Below are positions 48,391 through 57,161 of a stretch of 64,000 bases of DNA, one piece after another. The stretch lies in the NCBI RefSeq assembly GCF_002835735.1, contig NZ_PISD01000046.1, positions 1 through 64,000 on the forward strand. Direction: 5' to 3'. The translations under genes and the position numbers were made by a program. Every line of letters begins with the position of its first letter. Position 1 is the first letter of the stretch. Origin of the DNA: Cytobacillus horneckiae (GTDB lineage: Bacteria; Bacillota; Bacilli; Bacillales; Cytobacillaceae). The notes below the pieces were generated by a model that did no database searches, was not told the DNA's origin, and saw only the letters and a list, made by a program, of their open reading frames with translations.

Positions 48391-49153
48391 ATCGACCTTT
48401 TGGTATAATTAATGGATTTTCTTCACTTTGACCGTTACCACCGCCATGATAATATTGAGGCACATTGCCTTGCAGGAAGATATCGCCAATTTTCACGGAA
48501 TTAGCTGTTTCGATATTTCTCTCCATTAATGGGATAATCACTTTCATTCTCACGTTTATCACAATATAAATCTCAAGAAATGTATTATTGACTCCTGTTT
48601 CAATCACCTTCGTGTCAATGCTTGAAATAACATCACCTAAAAACTCAAATCGTATAGGTACTTTTGGACCAAGGCTTGAAAATAATGTAATCTTTGTAGC
48701 CATCCCAAGAGGGATCGCATATATCATTCCTCCTTCAGAACTGGAAGCATCAAAATCGATTAATTCATCATTTTTCAACGCCTTGAGCTGGTCCACATTT
48801 CCGCTTTCAACTAAATTTAAATATTCCTGTACACTTGATGTTGTTGCAGAAATGACCCGATTATAAATTTGCGGATTGGTGCTGTAACTCGCACTATCCC
48901 CGTCATCATGTTTAATTATGAGATCTCTCACATCAACATTTGAGATCTCCGTCGCTATTGCTTCATTTATAGCTTGAGCTGAAAATTGCCTTGCCTGTGT
49001 TTCAGCTATTTCCATTAACATTGGTTCAATATTTTTATTGATAAGTAACAAGCCCGATAAAGTTAGAAGGATAAAAATAAAAAAAGTGATAAGCAAGACG
49101 TATCTTAATGGCAGCGGTCCTTTAATTGCTTGTCGCAATCGCCTTTTATTCAC
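48389..49153 (-). CDS. yunB: sporulation protein YunB
   Basis: The 254-residue protein has a basic N-terminus, one membrane helix (about 17-38) and an outside domain with conserved QARQFSAQAINEAI, IYAIPLGMATKI and VPIRFEFLGDVIS. It matches YunB in both pattern and length. It is needed for efficient spore formation in B. subtilis, as a sigma-E gene. The start is GTG at 49153, nine bases after GGGAGG. In B. subtilis yunB is at another locus; here it separates ypjB and ypjA. Confidence 0.92.
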   Translation of the reverse strand: MNKRRLRQAIKGPLPLRYVLLITFFIFILLTLSGLLLINKNIEPMLMEIAETQARQFSAQAINEAIATEISNVDVRDLIIKHDDGDSASYSTNPQIYNRVISATTSSVQEYLNLVESGNVDQLKALKNDELIDFDASSSEGGMIYAIPLGMATKITLFSSLGPKVPIRFEFLGDVISSIDTKVIETGVNNTFLEIYIVINVRMKVIIPLMERNIETANSVKIGDIFLQGNVPQYYHGGGNGQSEENPLIIPKGR

Positions 49154-49167
49154 AAAAGTTTTCCTCC

Positions 49168-49194
49168 CTTTGTACAATATATGATTGTACAAAG
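49168..49194. promoter_or_regulatory. 27-bp perfect inverted repeat before yunB
   Basis: CTTTGTACAAT (49168-49178) and ATTGTACAAAG (49184-49194) are exact 11-base arms around ATATG. On the minus strand CATATATT in its centre resembles a sigma-E -10 element. It lies immediately upstream of the yunB ribosome site and may be an operator or the promoter core. Confidence 0.5.
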
Positions 49195-49209
49195 AAAATA
49201 AAACAAGTT

Positions 49210-49809
49210 TTATTTAGTTGGCAATTCAAGCGAAAACCGGTTTTTACGAATGGTTAAATAATAGGTGATGCCAATAGAAAAAATACTAAGCCAAAACGTA
49301 AAATATCCGATTTGCGGGATATAATCATTTAATACAGAGTAGCGCGGTAGCATGAAGAAAACATAATCAATCACATCGTTATGCAACGTCCATATTGCCG
49401 CAATAACTAAATGCCATAATTTTATTCGATAAAAAGGCGCGTAAAGAATGCCTTGTATTGCCATCGCACCGTGAGAAAAGATGAGCATTAATGCAGCCGG
49501 ATCAACCACACCTGTAACCTGAAAAACGAGGAGGTTCATAACAACTGCCCAAATGCCGTATTTTACAAGAGTTACAATAGCCAATACCTCGAGCAGCGGC
49601 CAACTCTTGCCTAATAAGAAAGCAATTAGTACAAAAACAAAAAACAAGCTTGCTGTAGGGCTATCAGGCACAAACGGTAAAAATATCGGCGGTGTCTCAA
49701 CCAATTGCCATTTATACCAGTAATATCCGTAAACAGTGCCAACAGTATTAATGATTAAAAGAATTATTAGAAACATCCGGTTTCCAAGGATAGGGTAAAT
49801 CTGTTTCAT
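49210..49809 (-). CDS. ypjA: YpjA membrane protein (DUF1405)
   Basis: The 199-residue protein has six or seven hydrophobic helices and the DUF1405 features GYYWYKWQL near the N-terminus and FSHGAMAIQGILY in the middle. It is assigned as YpjA by family pattern and by its place directly after qcrC. The function is unknown; its constant link with qcrABC hints at a respiratory role, which is inference. GAGGATG precedes the ATG. Confidence 0.88.
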   Translation of the reverse strand: MKQIYPILGNRMFLIILLIINTVGTVYGYYWYKWQLVETPPIFLPFVPDSPTASLFFVFVLIAFLLGKSWPLLEVLAIVTLVKYGIWAVVMNLLVFQVTGVVDPAALMLIFSHGAMAIQGILYAPFYRIKLWHLVIAAIWTLHNDVIDYVFFMLPRYSVLNDYIPQIGYFTFWLSIFSIGITYYLTIRKNRFSLELPTK

Positions 49810-49838
49810 TGTTCATCCTCACAATTATATAGAATATG

Positions 49839-49870
49839 AAAAGAAGCTGACGACCAAGTCAGCTTCTTTT
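49839..49870. terminator. terminator of qcrABC
   Basis: AAAAGAAGCTGAC (49839-49851) pairs perfectly with GTCAGCTTCTTTT (49858-49870), just after the qcrC stop on the minus strand. The T content follows on both sides. Confidence 0.8.
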
Positions 49871-49873
49871 TGT

Positions 49874-50641
49874 TTATTCACTTTCAATACTTGAAATAAA
49901 GTCTACAACTTTTTCAAGCTCTTCATCTGTGCCAGTGAAGATTCCGGCAGGCATCGCACCTCTACCGTTGACAATGACATCATGAATTTCCTCCGGTGTC
50001 AAATCAACATCGATAAGAGCCGGCGCACCTGCTCCACCTTCCAATTCATTGCCATGACACGTTAAGCAAGTGTTGGCTTCCATTAGCTTATAGCCCTCTG
50101 CTTCCGTATCAATTTCTGCCTCAGCTACTATCTTACCTTGTTGGGCTGCTGCTTCCCAGTCATGATGGGCAACTGATTCCCAAGTCAGGAATGTAACGCC
50201 AGCAATTGCAAGCAGCATAAATCCTGTTGCAAATGGACGCTTTGACGGACGACGTTCTGGTCCGCGGTCAATGAATGGTGCTAACGCCAATGCTCCAAAT
50301 ACTAAACCTGGAATGACGAAAGCCCCAATGACGTTGAACGGTCCGGATGCATATGTGTATTTTAGCAATTGATATAAGAATAAGAAATACCAGTCTGGCA
50401 GCGGAATGTAAGCTGTATCACTAGGATCCGCAATTTTTTCTAACGGAGGCTCATGAGCAATTGTTAAACATAAGAACCCGATGAGGAAAACCGCACCTAC
50501 CATCCATTCCTTTAATAGAAAGTTTGGCCAAAAGGCTTCAGTTTTGCCTGGATATTCCGAATAATCTTTCGGAATAAAGGTTTTACGTTCAGCAGAAATG
50601 CGTGAATCTCCAACGAATTTCATACCTTTTCCACGATGCAT
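49874..50641 (-). CDS. qcrC: menaquinol:cytochrome c reductase cytochrome b/c subunit
   Basis: The 255-residue protein fuses a subunit-IV-like part (three helices, with PDWYFLFLYQLLKY at the quinol site) to a C-terminal cytochrome c domain. Its haem site is CLTCH (in NTCLTCHGNELEGG), and the axial methionine is likely in GRGAMPAGIF. It is part of the Bacillus-type bc complex passing electrons to cytochrome c. GGAGGGG precedes the ATG. It is third in qcrABC and is followed by a terminator. Confidence 0.96.
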   Translation of the reverse strand: MHRGKGMKFVGDSRISAERKTFIPKDYSEYPGKTEAFWPNFLLKEWMVGAVFLIGFLCLTIAHEPPLEKIADPSDTAYIPLPDWYFLFLYQLLKYTYASGPFNVIGAFVIPGLVFGALALAPFIDRGPERRPSKRPFATGFMLLAIAGVTFLTWESVAHHDWEAAAQQGKIVAEAEIDTEAEGYKLMEANTCLTCHGNELEGGAGAPALIDVDLTPEEIHDVIVNGRGAMPAGIFTGTDEELEKVVDFISSIESE

Positions 50642-50678
50642 GTAGCAATTCCCCTCCTTCTTTTAGAAGATATACATT

Positions 50679-51353
50679 TTACAATGGTCCAGAAATACCT
50701 TGTTTACGAATCATGATGAAGTGGGCAGCCATTAACGCAAATAGTGCTGCTGGCAGGAAGAATACATGAATCGCAAAGAAACGTGTAATTGTTTGAGCAC
50801 CTACAATTTCAGAGTCACCGGCTATGAGCGTTTTCAGCATATCACCGATAAACGGTGTAGACTCAACAATTTGAATGGTAACTTTTGTAGCGAATAATGC
50901 TTTCATATCCCATGGTAACAAATATCCAGTTAAGCCAAGTGCAAGCATGACGAAGAAAATACCTACGCCGACAAGCCAGTTTAACTCACGAGGCTTCTTG
51001 TATGCGCCTTGGAAGAATACACGTAAAGTATGTAAAAACATCATAACAATAACTAAGCTTGCGCCCCAATGGTGCATTCCACGGACAATTTGTCCAAAAG
51101 CGACATGATTTTGTAAATAATAAACAGATTCCCATGCATTTTTAATATCCGGAACATAATACATCGTTAGGAACATACCGGACAAAATTTGAATTACAGT
51201 TACAAAGAACGTTAGACCTCCGAAGCAGTATACAAACGCAGAAAAGTGATGCGCTGGGTTTACGTGCTCTGGCACTTCATGGTCAGCAATATCTCGCCAA
51301 ATTGGCGTAATATCTAAACGTTCATCTACCCAATCATAAATTTTATTGAACAA
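50679..51353 (-). CDS. qcrB: menaquinol:cytochrome c reductase cytochrome b subunit
   Basis: The 224-residue b6-type cytochrome has four helices carrying two b haems. The haem-binding histidines sit in RGMHHWGASLVIVMMFLH and in the last helices (FAIHVFFLPAAL). A short C-terminal HFIMIRKQG is typical. The start is TTG at 51353, eight bases after AAGGAGG, and gives MFNKIYDWVDERLD as in B. subtilis. It lies between qcrA and qcrC. Confidence 0.96.
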   Translation of the reverse strand: MFNKIYDWVDERLDITPIWRDIADHEVPEHVNPAHHFSAFVYCFGGLTFFVTVIQILSGMFLTMYYVPDIKNAWESVYYLQNHVAFGQIVRGMHHWGASLVIVMMFLHTLRVFFQGAYKKPRELNWLVGVGIFFVMLALGLTGYLLPWDMKALFATKVTIQIVESTPFIGDMLKTLIAGDSEIVGAQTITRFFAIHVFFLPAALFALMAAHFIMIRKQGISGPL

Positions 51354-51367
51354 TTATTACGCCTCCT

Positions 51368-51865
51368 TTATCGCGGTTCTGCTTTACCTAAATATAAGTA
51401 CCCGTCTACTTCTTTGATTGGAAAAACATCTAACGCTGCAATTGGCGGTGTGCCTGGCACGTTTTTACCATCCTTCGTATAAAGTCCACCATGGCAAGGA
51501 CAGTAGAAATGCTCTGGATTTGACTTATCAGTATTCCAGTCTACTACGCAGCCTAAATGTTTACATACTGGAGATAACGCGACAATTTCTCCCTTTTCAT
51601 CTTTGTATACCCATGCAGTTCCAGTTTCCTCTGAGGTATACCATGCATCCACTTGCTCAAATTTGTAGTCAACTCTTGTTGGTTCTTCTGTGATTTCATC
51701 AACTTTTTGTGGTGTTGGAATAAAATCGCTTTCACCTTTAGATTGCAGAACAGGATCCACAGCAAATCGAACCATCGGCATTAACATACCGGCTGCCATG
51801 AAACCGCCTACACCAGTGAGTGTGTAGTTTAGGAATTGACGTCTAGATACACGATTTTTGCTCAT
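51368..51865 (-). CDS. qcrA: menaquinol:cytochrome c reductase Rieske iron-sulphur subunit
   Basis: The 165-residue protein has a twin-arginine-like N-terminus (SRRQFLNYTL) with a membrane helix. An outside Rieske domain follows, with the 2Fe-2S ligands in CKHLGC and CPCHGG. ATG 51865 (MSKNRVSRRQ) follows a run of AGGGGGG; the frame is open 17 codons upstream with no site. It is first in qcrABC. Confidence 0.96.
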   Translation of the reverse strand: MSKNRVSRRQFLNYTLTGVGGFMAAGMLMPMVRFAVDPVLQSKGESDFIPTPQKVDEITEEPTRVDYKFEQVDAWYTSEETGTAWVYKDEKGEIVALSPVCKHLGCVVDWNTDKSNPEHFYCPCHGGLYTKDGKNVPGTPPIAALDVFPIKEVDGYLYLGKAEPR

Positions 51866-52014
51866 ACTTTTCCCCCCTCTATTATGTAGTCGAGTCCAAC
51901 GGACAAAGTTCAACACAATATAAAACTAGGACATACCAATGATATATCAATCTTTATGGAAGGTCAATATAATCCTGTAATGAATCATTGCAACTGTGTG
52001 ATTAATTTGACTCT

Positions 52015-52479
52015 TCAATCATTATTCTGCCACTTTCTTACAAATAAATTCAACAGCTGTTTTACTTGGTCATCCAAGATTGAGTTTTTATACTGGTCAT
52101 CCATATTTTCTAACGGGATGGAAGGCATCCAAATGAGTCCACCAGTTAGCTTGTCTTCTACAGTTTTCCAATCACTATCAGAAGTTATGTAAAAAATATG
52201 CTTAAAACCTTGAGAAATTAATTCATCTTCCCATTCTTTCAAATCGCTCGTCAGCTTGTCCTCTGATAGAGTTTTTAAATAAGAGATTCCTGGAAGCATA
52301 AGAAGCCGTCCTTTAAATTGCTTCTCAAGCTGTCCGCTTAGCAATTGAATAAATTCTGTCATTGAAACTGATTGTTTCATATCTTCCCTAAACGAAACAG
52401 GATAAAGGGGGACAACCGCTGTATCGATGTACTCTCTCTCTTTTATAAACAATTGAATATCCTGTGAATTCCACTTCAT
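52015..52479 (-). CDS. ypiF: YpiF protein (DUF2487)
   Basis: The 154-residue soluble protein of unknown function matches YpiF by its start (MKWNSQDIQLFIKEREYIDTAVVPLYP-like) and its place between ypiB and qcrA. ATG 52479 has GGAG in GGAGTGAAAAGG before it; the frame continues 31 codons upstream without a site. It lies about 150 bases upstream of the qcrA ORF's reverse side, so it is probably transcribed with ypiB or alone. Confidence 0.85.
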   Translation of the reverse strand: MKWNSQDIQLFIKEREYIDTAVVPLYPVSFREDMKQSVSMTEFIQLLSGQLEKQFKGRLLMLPGISYLKTLSEDKLTSDLKEWEDELISQGFKHIFYITSDSDWKTVEDKLTGGLIWMPSIPLENMDDQYKNSILDDQVKQLLNLFVRKWQNND

Positions 52480-52697
52480 CCTTTTCACTCCATTACCGTT
52501 TAAATATTCCTTATTATCATACCACGTTCTAAGCCGTCGCACAAAATGAAGAATTGTACTTTTTTTGAACATTGAAAATACTTTACTTGAGAAAACTTGG
52601 TGTTCGCCAATCTCTACCGGCGAATGTCCTAGTTTTGCTTTTGCGATTTTTTCACTAGAAGCTAAATTTAAACCCTTTCCCTACTAGTAAAATAAAA

Positions 52698-52716
52698 AGC
52701 CTGCATTCAGCAGGCT
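52698..52716 (-). terminator. terminator after ypiB
   Basis: AGCCTGC (52698-52704) pairs with GCAGGCT (52710-52716), and on the minus strand TTTTTATTTT follows. It lies six bases beyond the ypiB stop. Confidence 0.85.
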
Positions 52717-52721
52717 CTAAA

Positions 52722-53264
52722 TTATCGTTGAAGATTATTTAGTTTATTTGTCAGTTTTGTAAAGGCTTCCTTATCCTGCCTGTCTAACGCCGCATCAATT
52801 TCCTTTAAGAGCCGCTCTTTTTGGAATCTCTCCAGACTTTCAGAAAGGAATCTTTCTGCAATCAAGCGGTCTTTTTCACTAATGCGCAATGTTTTAGGCA
52901 TAAATGGATTTTCTTCAAGCACAGCGGCATATTGATGAGCCTTGTTTGATGCATGAAAATTCAGCTGGATAAAAATCTCTTCATCGCGATTTAAGCGAAT
53001 ATCATGAAATGATTTTTCAGCATCAGTTGTCATTACATTTTCTTTGTAGAACCTGAAAGGTGCTTCCTCTACACAATGCGTTGACATGATTAGTCCTCGT
53101 GGACAATATTGTGCTTGTTCTACAAAATGCACCTTTTCCATTAACTGGTCATGGCTCATTAAATAATTAAGAATCCACACACATTCTCGTCTCTTTAATT
53201 GATAATGATTAAGAAACCAACGAATAAAATCCTTCTTTTCATTGACAGATACAGGGGCCGTCAT
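52722..53264 (-). CDS. ypiB: YpiB protein (UPF0302)
   Basis: The 180-residue soluble protein has the UPF0302 pattern: [21 protein letters not shown] at the N-terminus, [22 protein letters not shown] in the middle, and a helical IDEYP-like C-terminal part ([20 protein letters not shown]). The function is unknown. GAGGGAATC precedes the ATG. It lies about 90 bases after ypiA, as in B. subtilis. Confidence 0.88.
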   Translation of the reverse strand: MTAPVSVNEKKDFIRWFLNHYQLKRRECVWILNYLMSHDQLMEKVHFVEQAQYCPRGLIMSTHCVEEAPFRFYKENVMTTDAEKSFHDIRLNRDEEIFIQLNFHASNKAHQYAAVLEENPFMPKTLRISEKDRLIAERFLSESLERFQKERLLKEIDAALDRQDKEAFTKLTNKLNNLQR

Positions 53265-53351
53265 TTTTGATTCCCTCCTCTGCTGCAGCCTTAAAATTGA
53301 TTAATCAGCTTTTCAGGGGACTTTTAGTGTGTCTATTATGTCCTATATTTT

Positions 53352-54614
53352 TTAGTCTTCGTCTAAAAGCCGCTGCAGTATATCCTGATATTCTTCGTTG
53401 TTAGGTTCCATTCTTGTGAGCTCAGTAAAAACTTCGGCAGCCTCCTTCCTTTTTCCTTCTTCAATTAAAAAATATCCATAGTCGGCTAAGAAATCCGGCT
53501 GCTTGTTAAAGTAATTATATGCTTCATTATATTTGTTTAATGCCTGTGAATATTCTTCAAGCTGCTGATAACTGACAGCAGCATCCCATAAAAGCTGTGG
53601 CTCCACCGCTTCTATCTTTGTCATCATCTCAACAATTTCTATTACATCTTCATATTTTTCCTGATTTAAAAAGATCTTATTTAATGTAATTGCTGCCTCC
53701 ATGTACTCTGGATCAACAGCCAACGCTTCTCTAAATAATTCTATTGCTAATTCCTCGTCATTATTCTTTAAAGCAAGTTTGCCACCATAGAAGTAAAGTT
53801 CTTTATTAAACTCATCTTGTTTAATACCCGATTTAACTGTTTCAAGTGCATTCTCAATGTCTTCTTCCCGCTCATAGGCTTTTGCAAGGTTCAAATACAG
53901 CGAATGGAATTCTGGATCAATTTCCTTCAGTTCATTGAATTTTTCAATAGCTACCCGATTATAGCCTGCTTGCAGCGCAGTAAACGCATAGCTAAACAAG
54001 GTGTGTATTTCTAATTTGTCATCTAGTGCTTTTTCATAATAGGCAAGCGCTTCTTCAAAAGCTCCACCAGCACTTAAACTCTCCGCCATTCTTTGATTAA
54101 CATTTACTCCGCCGATTACTTCCTCGTGAGGAAGCACCTTTTCATATGCCTTAATGGCTTCAAGAAACTTTCCTTGTTCAGCAAAGAGCTCTCCTAAAGC
54201 AAAATCAATTACCGGCTCGTTTGGAAGGATGCTTTTCGCTTGCAGCAATTTCTTTTCGCTTACTTCATATAGTCCTTCCATTTGGTATAAATCAGCAAGA
54301 AGAAGGAGCGCCTGTGGATAGCTGCCATCCTGCTCATTAATCTTTTCAAGCGTTAAAATCGCCTCTTCTTCCTTACCAAGATCAATTAAAGTTTCAGCAA
54401 GCAATACGAGCAATTCTCCTTCTTCAGGATATGCTTCCAGCAATCTTTCGAACAAAACTTTTGCTTCCTCCAAGAACCCGTATTGCATAAGTTCTTCAGC
54501 AAGTACAAATCGTTCCTCATGCGTTCCGCTAAATAATACTTCATTATATTTTTGCAACGCCTCTTCATGTAGACCATTTTCTAACAAGGCAATTATTTTC
54601 TTCACTTTATCCAT
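53352..54614 (-). CDS. ypiA: TPR-repeat protein YpiA
   Basis: The 420-residue protein is made of about eleven tetratricopeptide repeats from end to end (e.g. AKVLFERLLEAYPEEGELLVLLA and ALAVDPEYMEAAITLNKIF), without signal or membrane segment. It is probably a cytoplasmic scaffold. Length and place next to ypiB match YpiA. AGGATACTACT precedes the ATG. The unfamiliar gene at 54635 lies 20 bases upstream on the same strand, so both may share a transcript. Confidence 0.9.
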   Translation of the reverse strand: MDKVKKIIALLENGLHEEALQKYNEVLFSGTHEERFVLAEELMQYGFLEEAKVLFERLLEAYPEEGELLVLLAETLIDLGKEEEAILTLEKINEQDGSYPQALLLLADLYQMEGLYEVSEKKLLQAKSILPNEPVIDFALGELFAEQGKFLEAIKAYEKVLPHEEVIGGVNVNQRMAESLSAGGAFEEALAYYEKALDDKLEIHTLFSYAFTALQAGYNRVAIEKFNELKEIDPEFHSLYLNLAKAYEREEDIENALETVKSGIKQDEFNKELYFYGGKLALKNNDEELAIELFREALAVDPEYMEAAITLNKIFLNQEKYEDVIEIVEMMTKIEAVEPQLLWDAAVSYQQLEEYSQALNKYNEAYNYFNKQPDFLADYGYFLIEEGKRKEAAEVFTELTRMEPNNEEYQDILQRLLDED

Positions 54615-54634
54615 AGTAGTATCCTTTCAACTGG

Positions 54635-55540
54635 CTATTCTAATAATTGATAATACGACGGGGTGTTTATCGTAACCTGTTCCCCGAACCCAGGTTTAAA
54701 TGCTACAGCATTTCCAGCCCGAATGACTTTACCGCGAAGTACAGAAATAACGAGCCTCTCTCTATGATAATGATATAAATCTAATTCTTCAATTTTTGTG
54801 ATTTCCCTGCTATAGCTGTAAAAATTGTAAGTTAACTCAAACCCCGGCTGCAAATTTGACTTTAAAGGGTAAATTCCTATTTTCGCCTGTGTAGGATATG
54901 GAATTGGTTGAGCATGTTTTAATTCATCATCGACACTGGGCAATTTATAATTTTCCATCACTTCATTCCACTTGCTTTTCAACCTTTTTCTTTCTTTACT
55001 ATCTTCAGTTGAAAAAATCGGGATAAACGGACAGTGATATGGAAAAGACGCTTCCTTGACCCATCCCCACGGCACTTCATCAAGTTCCTTCTCATGTTTC
55101 ACTTCGATAAAAATAGCAGGGACTTTTTCTCGTTTAAGTTGCCGGATAAAATCAGGCTGCAATAAACGAACGGAAATTCGTACTCCAATAATATAATCAA
55201 CTGGACAGTTTAGCAACTTTGTTCTCAGCCTATTAAGTTCAGGTCGTAAATGATGTTTGAATCGGACAGATACGGTTGTTAAGAAGACAAGACAGCCTTT
55301 TAAAATGAAATCATTTAAATAGAACTGTTTTGTTTCTTTAATGGATTTATATACGGGCAATTCCTTCATATATAATACATAAGAGGGAGTCATTATATAG
55401 GGAGAGGCATCCATTTTCATATGCCTGTATTTTGGAAAGGCAGTCTTCACAGAGCGAATTAAATCATCTTCAACTAAATAGGAGTTACGTACTAGCTCTC
55501 CTTTTTTTACAACATTTGCATTTTCTATAATATAAGTCAT
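54635..55540 (-). CDS. amidohydrolase-like protein lacking metal ligands, unknown function
   Basis: The 301-residue protein opens with IIENANVVKKGELVRNSYLVEDDLI and ends near RGKVIRAGNAVAFKPGFGE, both reminiscent of the split beta-sandwich of amidohydrolases such as dihydroorotase. The middle could be a degraded TIM barrel. The usual HXH metal motif after the first segment is replaced by DASPYIMTPSYVL, so activity is unlikely. GGGTGATAGG precedes the ATG. It lies between aroA and ypiA, where B. subtilis has no gene. The family is not one I can name. Confidence 0.75.
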   Translation of the reverse strand: MTYIIENANVVKKGELVRNSYLVEDDLIRSVKTAFPKYRHMKMDASPYIMTPSYVLYMKELPVYKSIKETKQFYLNDFILKGCLVFLTTVSVRFKHHLRPELNRLRTKLLNCPVDYIIGVRISVRLLQPDFIRQLKREKVPAIFIEVKHEKELDEVPWGWVKEASFPYHCPFIPIFSTEDSKERKRLKSKWNEVMENYKLPSVDDELKHAQPIPYPTQAKIGIYPLKSNLQPGFELTYNFYSYSREITKIEELDLYHYHRERLVISVLRGKVIRAGNAVAFKPGFGEQVTINTPSYYQLLE

Positions 55541-55635
55541 CCTATCACCCTTTTCTCATTTCTTAAGACAAGCTATGAGAAAAAAATGATTTTATGATTC
55601 TTTTATTATTTATGAACACATGATGATTTTATCAC

Positions 55636-55678
55636 AAAACAAGGAAACGCCTCAAAAAAGAAGTCGTTTCCTTGGTTT
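55636..55678 (-). terminator. terminator of the aro-his-tyr block
   Basis: AAACAAGGAAACG (about 55637-55649) pairs with CGTTTCCTTGGTTT (55665-55678), and on the minus strand TTTTG follows. It touches the aroA stop codon. Confidence 0.75.
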
Positions 55679-56973
55679 TAGTCGATTAAATTTTCTAAAT
55701 GCGTAAAGAAATTAGGGTATGATACAGAAATTGCTTCCTCATTTTCGAGCAAGACTTCCTCATCGCAAATTGCTGCAGCAATAGCCAGCATCATCCCGAT
55801 CCGGTGGTCTCCGTGGCTAGATACCGCGCTGCCGCCTTTAAGTTCTTTTTTGCCTGTAACAATCATGCCGTCTGGAGTGGCTTCAATATCCGCACCTAGC
55901 TGTGAAAGCTCATTTACGACAGTATCAATTCGGTTCGTTTCTTTCACCTTTAATTCTTCAGCATCTTTTATGACGGTCCGCCCCTCTGCTTGAGTGGCTA
56001 AAAGTGCAATAATAGGGATTTCGTCAATCAGCCTTGGAATAAGTGCCCCCGAAATGGTTGTCCCCTTTAAAGATGATGTACGAATAATAATGTCACCGAT
56101 AGGCTCCTCATCTTCTTTTGTAAAGGCAGGGATGATTTCCATATCCGCTCCCATTTGCTTCATTACATCGATGATTCCTGTTCTTGTATGATTCAATCCG
56201 ACATTCTTTAATTTAATTTCACTATTCGGCACGATCGCTCCAGCAACCATGAAAAATGCTGCCGATGATATATCCCCAGGAACATGGATATTCGTCCCTC
56301 GCAGTGATTGGCCACCTTCAATGATTACAGCATCATTCTCTTCAGTGACTTTACCGCCAAATGTTCGAATCATTCTTTCCGTATGGTCTCTTGTTTTTTC
56401 AGGCTCCAAAATAGTCGTTTTTCCCTCAGCCTGCAACCCGGCAAATAATAGCGCGGATTTCACTTGGGCACTCGCTACCGGTAATTTATATGTCGTACCA
56501 GTCAAATTGCCGCCTGTCACTGATAAAGGCGTAAATTCCGCATTCCTTCTTCCGTGTATTGTTGCACCTAGCTGTCTTAAAGGGTTCGTCACCCGTGTCA
56601 TTGGCCTTTTTCCAATAGATTCATCACCGATTAAAACAGAATGGAACGGGCGTCCAGATAGAATGCCAAGAATTAGACGAATCGTCGTTCCCGAATTTCC
56701 TACATTTAAAATTTCTGAAGGTTCCTTCAAACCATTTAACCCTTTTCCATTAATAATCACTTCATGTTTTGTCTGCTCTATCTCAACTCCTAATTTCTTA
56801 AAGCAGGAAATAGTACTAAGACAGTCTTCCCCCATTAAAAAATTCGATACAACCGTACGCCCTTCTGCGATCGCGCCAAACATGATCGACCGATGGGAAA
56901 TTGACTTATCACCTGGGATGATCACTTCACCGTTCAGGGCTGGTATTTGAGTCATTAATTTTTTTTGCTTCAT
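55678..56973 (-). CDS. aroA: 5-enolpyruvylshikimate-3-phosphate synthase
   Basis: The 431-residue enzyme (AroE in B. subtilis naming) makes EPSP in the shikimate pathway. Landmarks are [49 protein letters not shown] and the C-terminal [15 protein letters not shown]. The ALA-type SGTTIR pattern suggests a class II enzyme, which is inferred from sequence only. AAGGTGAG precedes the ATG. It is the last gene of the aromatic block. Confidence 0.96.
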   Translation of the reverse strand: MKQKKLMTQIPALNGEVIIPGDKSISHRSIMFGAIAEGRTVVSNFLMGEDCLSTISCFKKLGVEIEQTKHEVIINGKGLNGLKEPSEILNVGNSGTTIRLILGILSGRPFHSVLIGDESIGKRPMTRVTNPLRQLGATIHGRRNAEFTPLSVTGGNLTGTTYKLPVASAQVKSALLFAGLQAEGKTTILEPEKTRDHTERMIRTFGGKVTEENDAVIIEGGQSLRGTNIHVPGDISSAAFFMVAGAIVPNSEIKLKNVGLNHTRTGIIDVMKQMGADMEIIPAFTKEDEEPIGDIIIRTSSLKGTTISGALIPRLIDEIPIIALLATQAEGRTVIKDAEELKVKETNRIDTVVNELSQLGADIEATPDGMIVTGKKELKGGSAVSSHGDHRIGMMLAIAAAICDEEVLLENEEAISVSYPNFFTHLENLID

Positions 56974-56999
56974 TCTCTCACCTTCTCTTCATAGATAAT

Positions 57000-57161
57000 T
57001 TTTTCACTTCGTGATTCCCTGCGAAAATGAGCCCGATTATCACAACTTAGACTACATATACGGCAGTGGCAACGTCTGAGTAACCCGCATTCTGCGGCCC
57101 CAACTAACCATCAGTCGTGGATCGAGAAAAACCCCACTGATGGAAGTTTCACCTTATCTTC
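57000..57161. other. structured intergenic segment between tyrA and aroA
   Basis: Two hairpins are visible: CCGCA-TTC-TGCGG (near 57088-57100) and CCATCAGT/ACTGATGG (57107-57114 with 57134-57141). Neither is followed by a clear T run. The spacing suggests a folded RNA element or repeat rather than a plain terminator. Confidence 0.4.
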
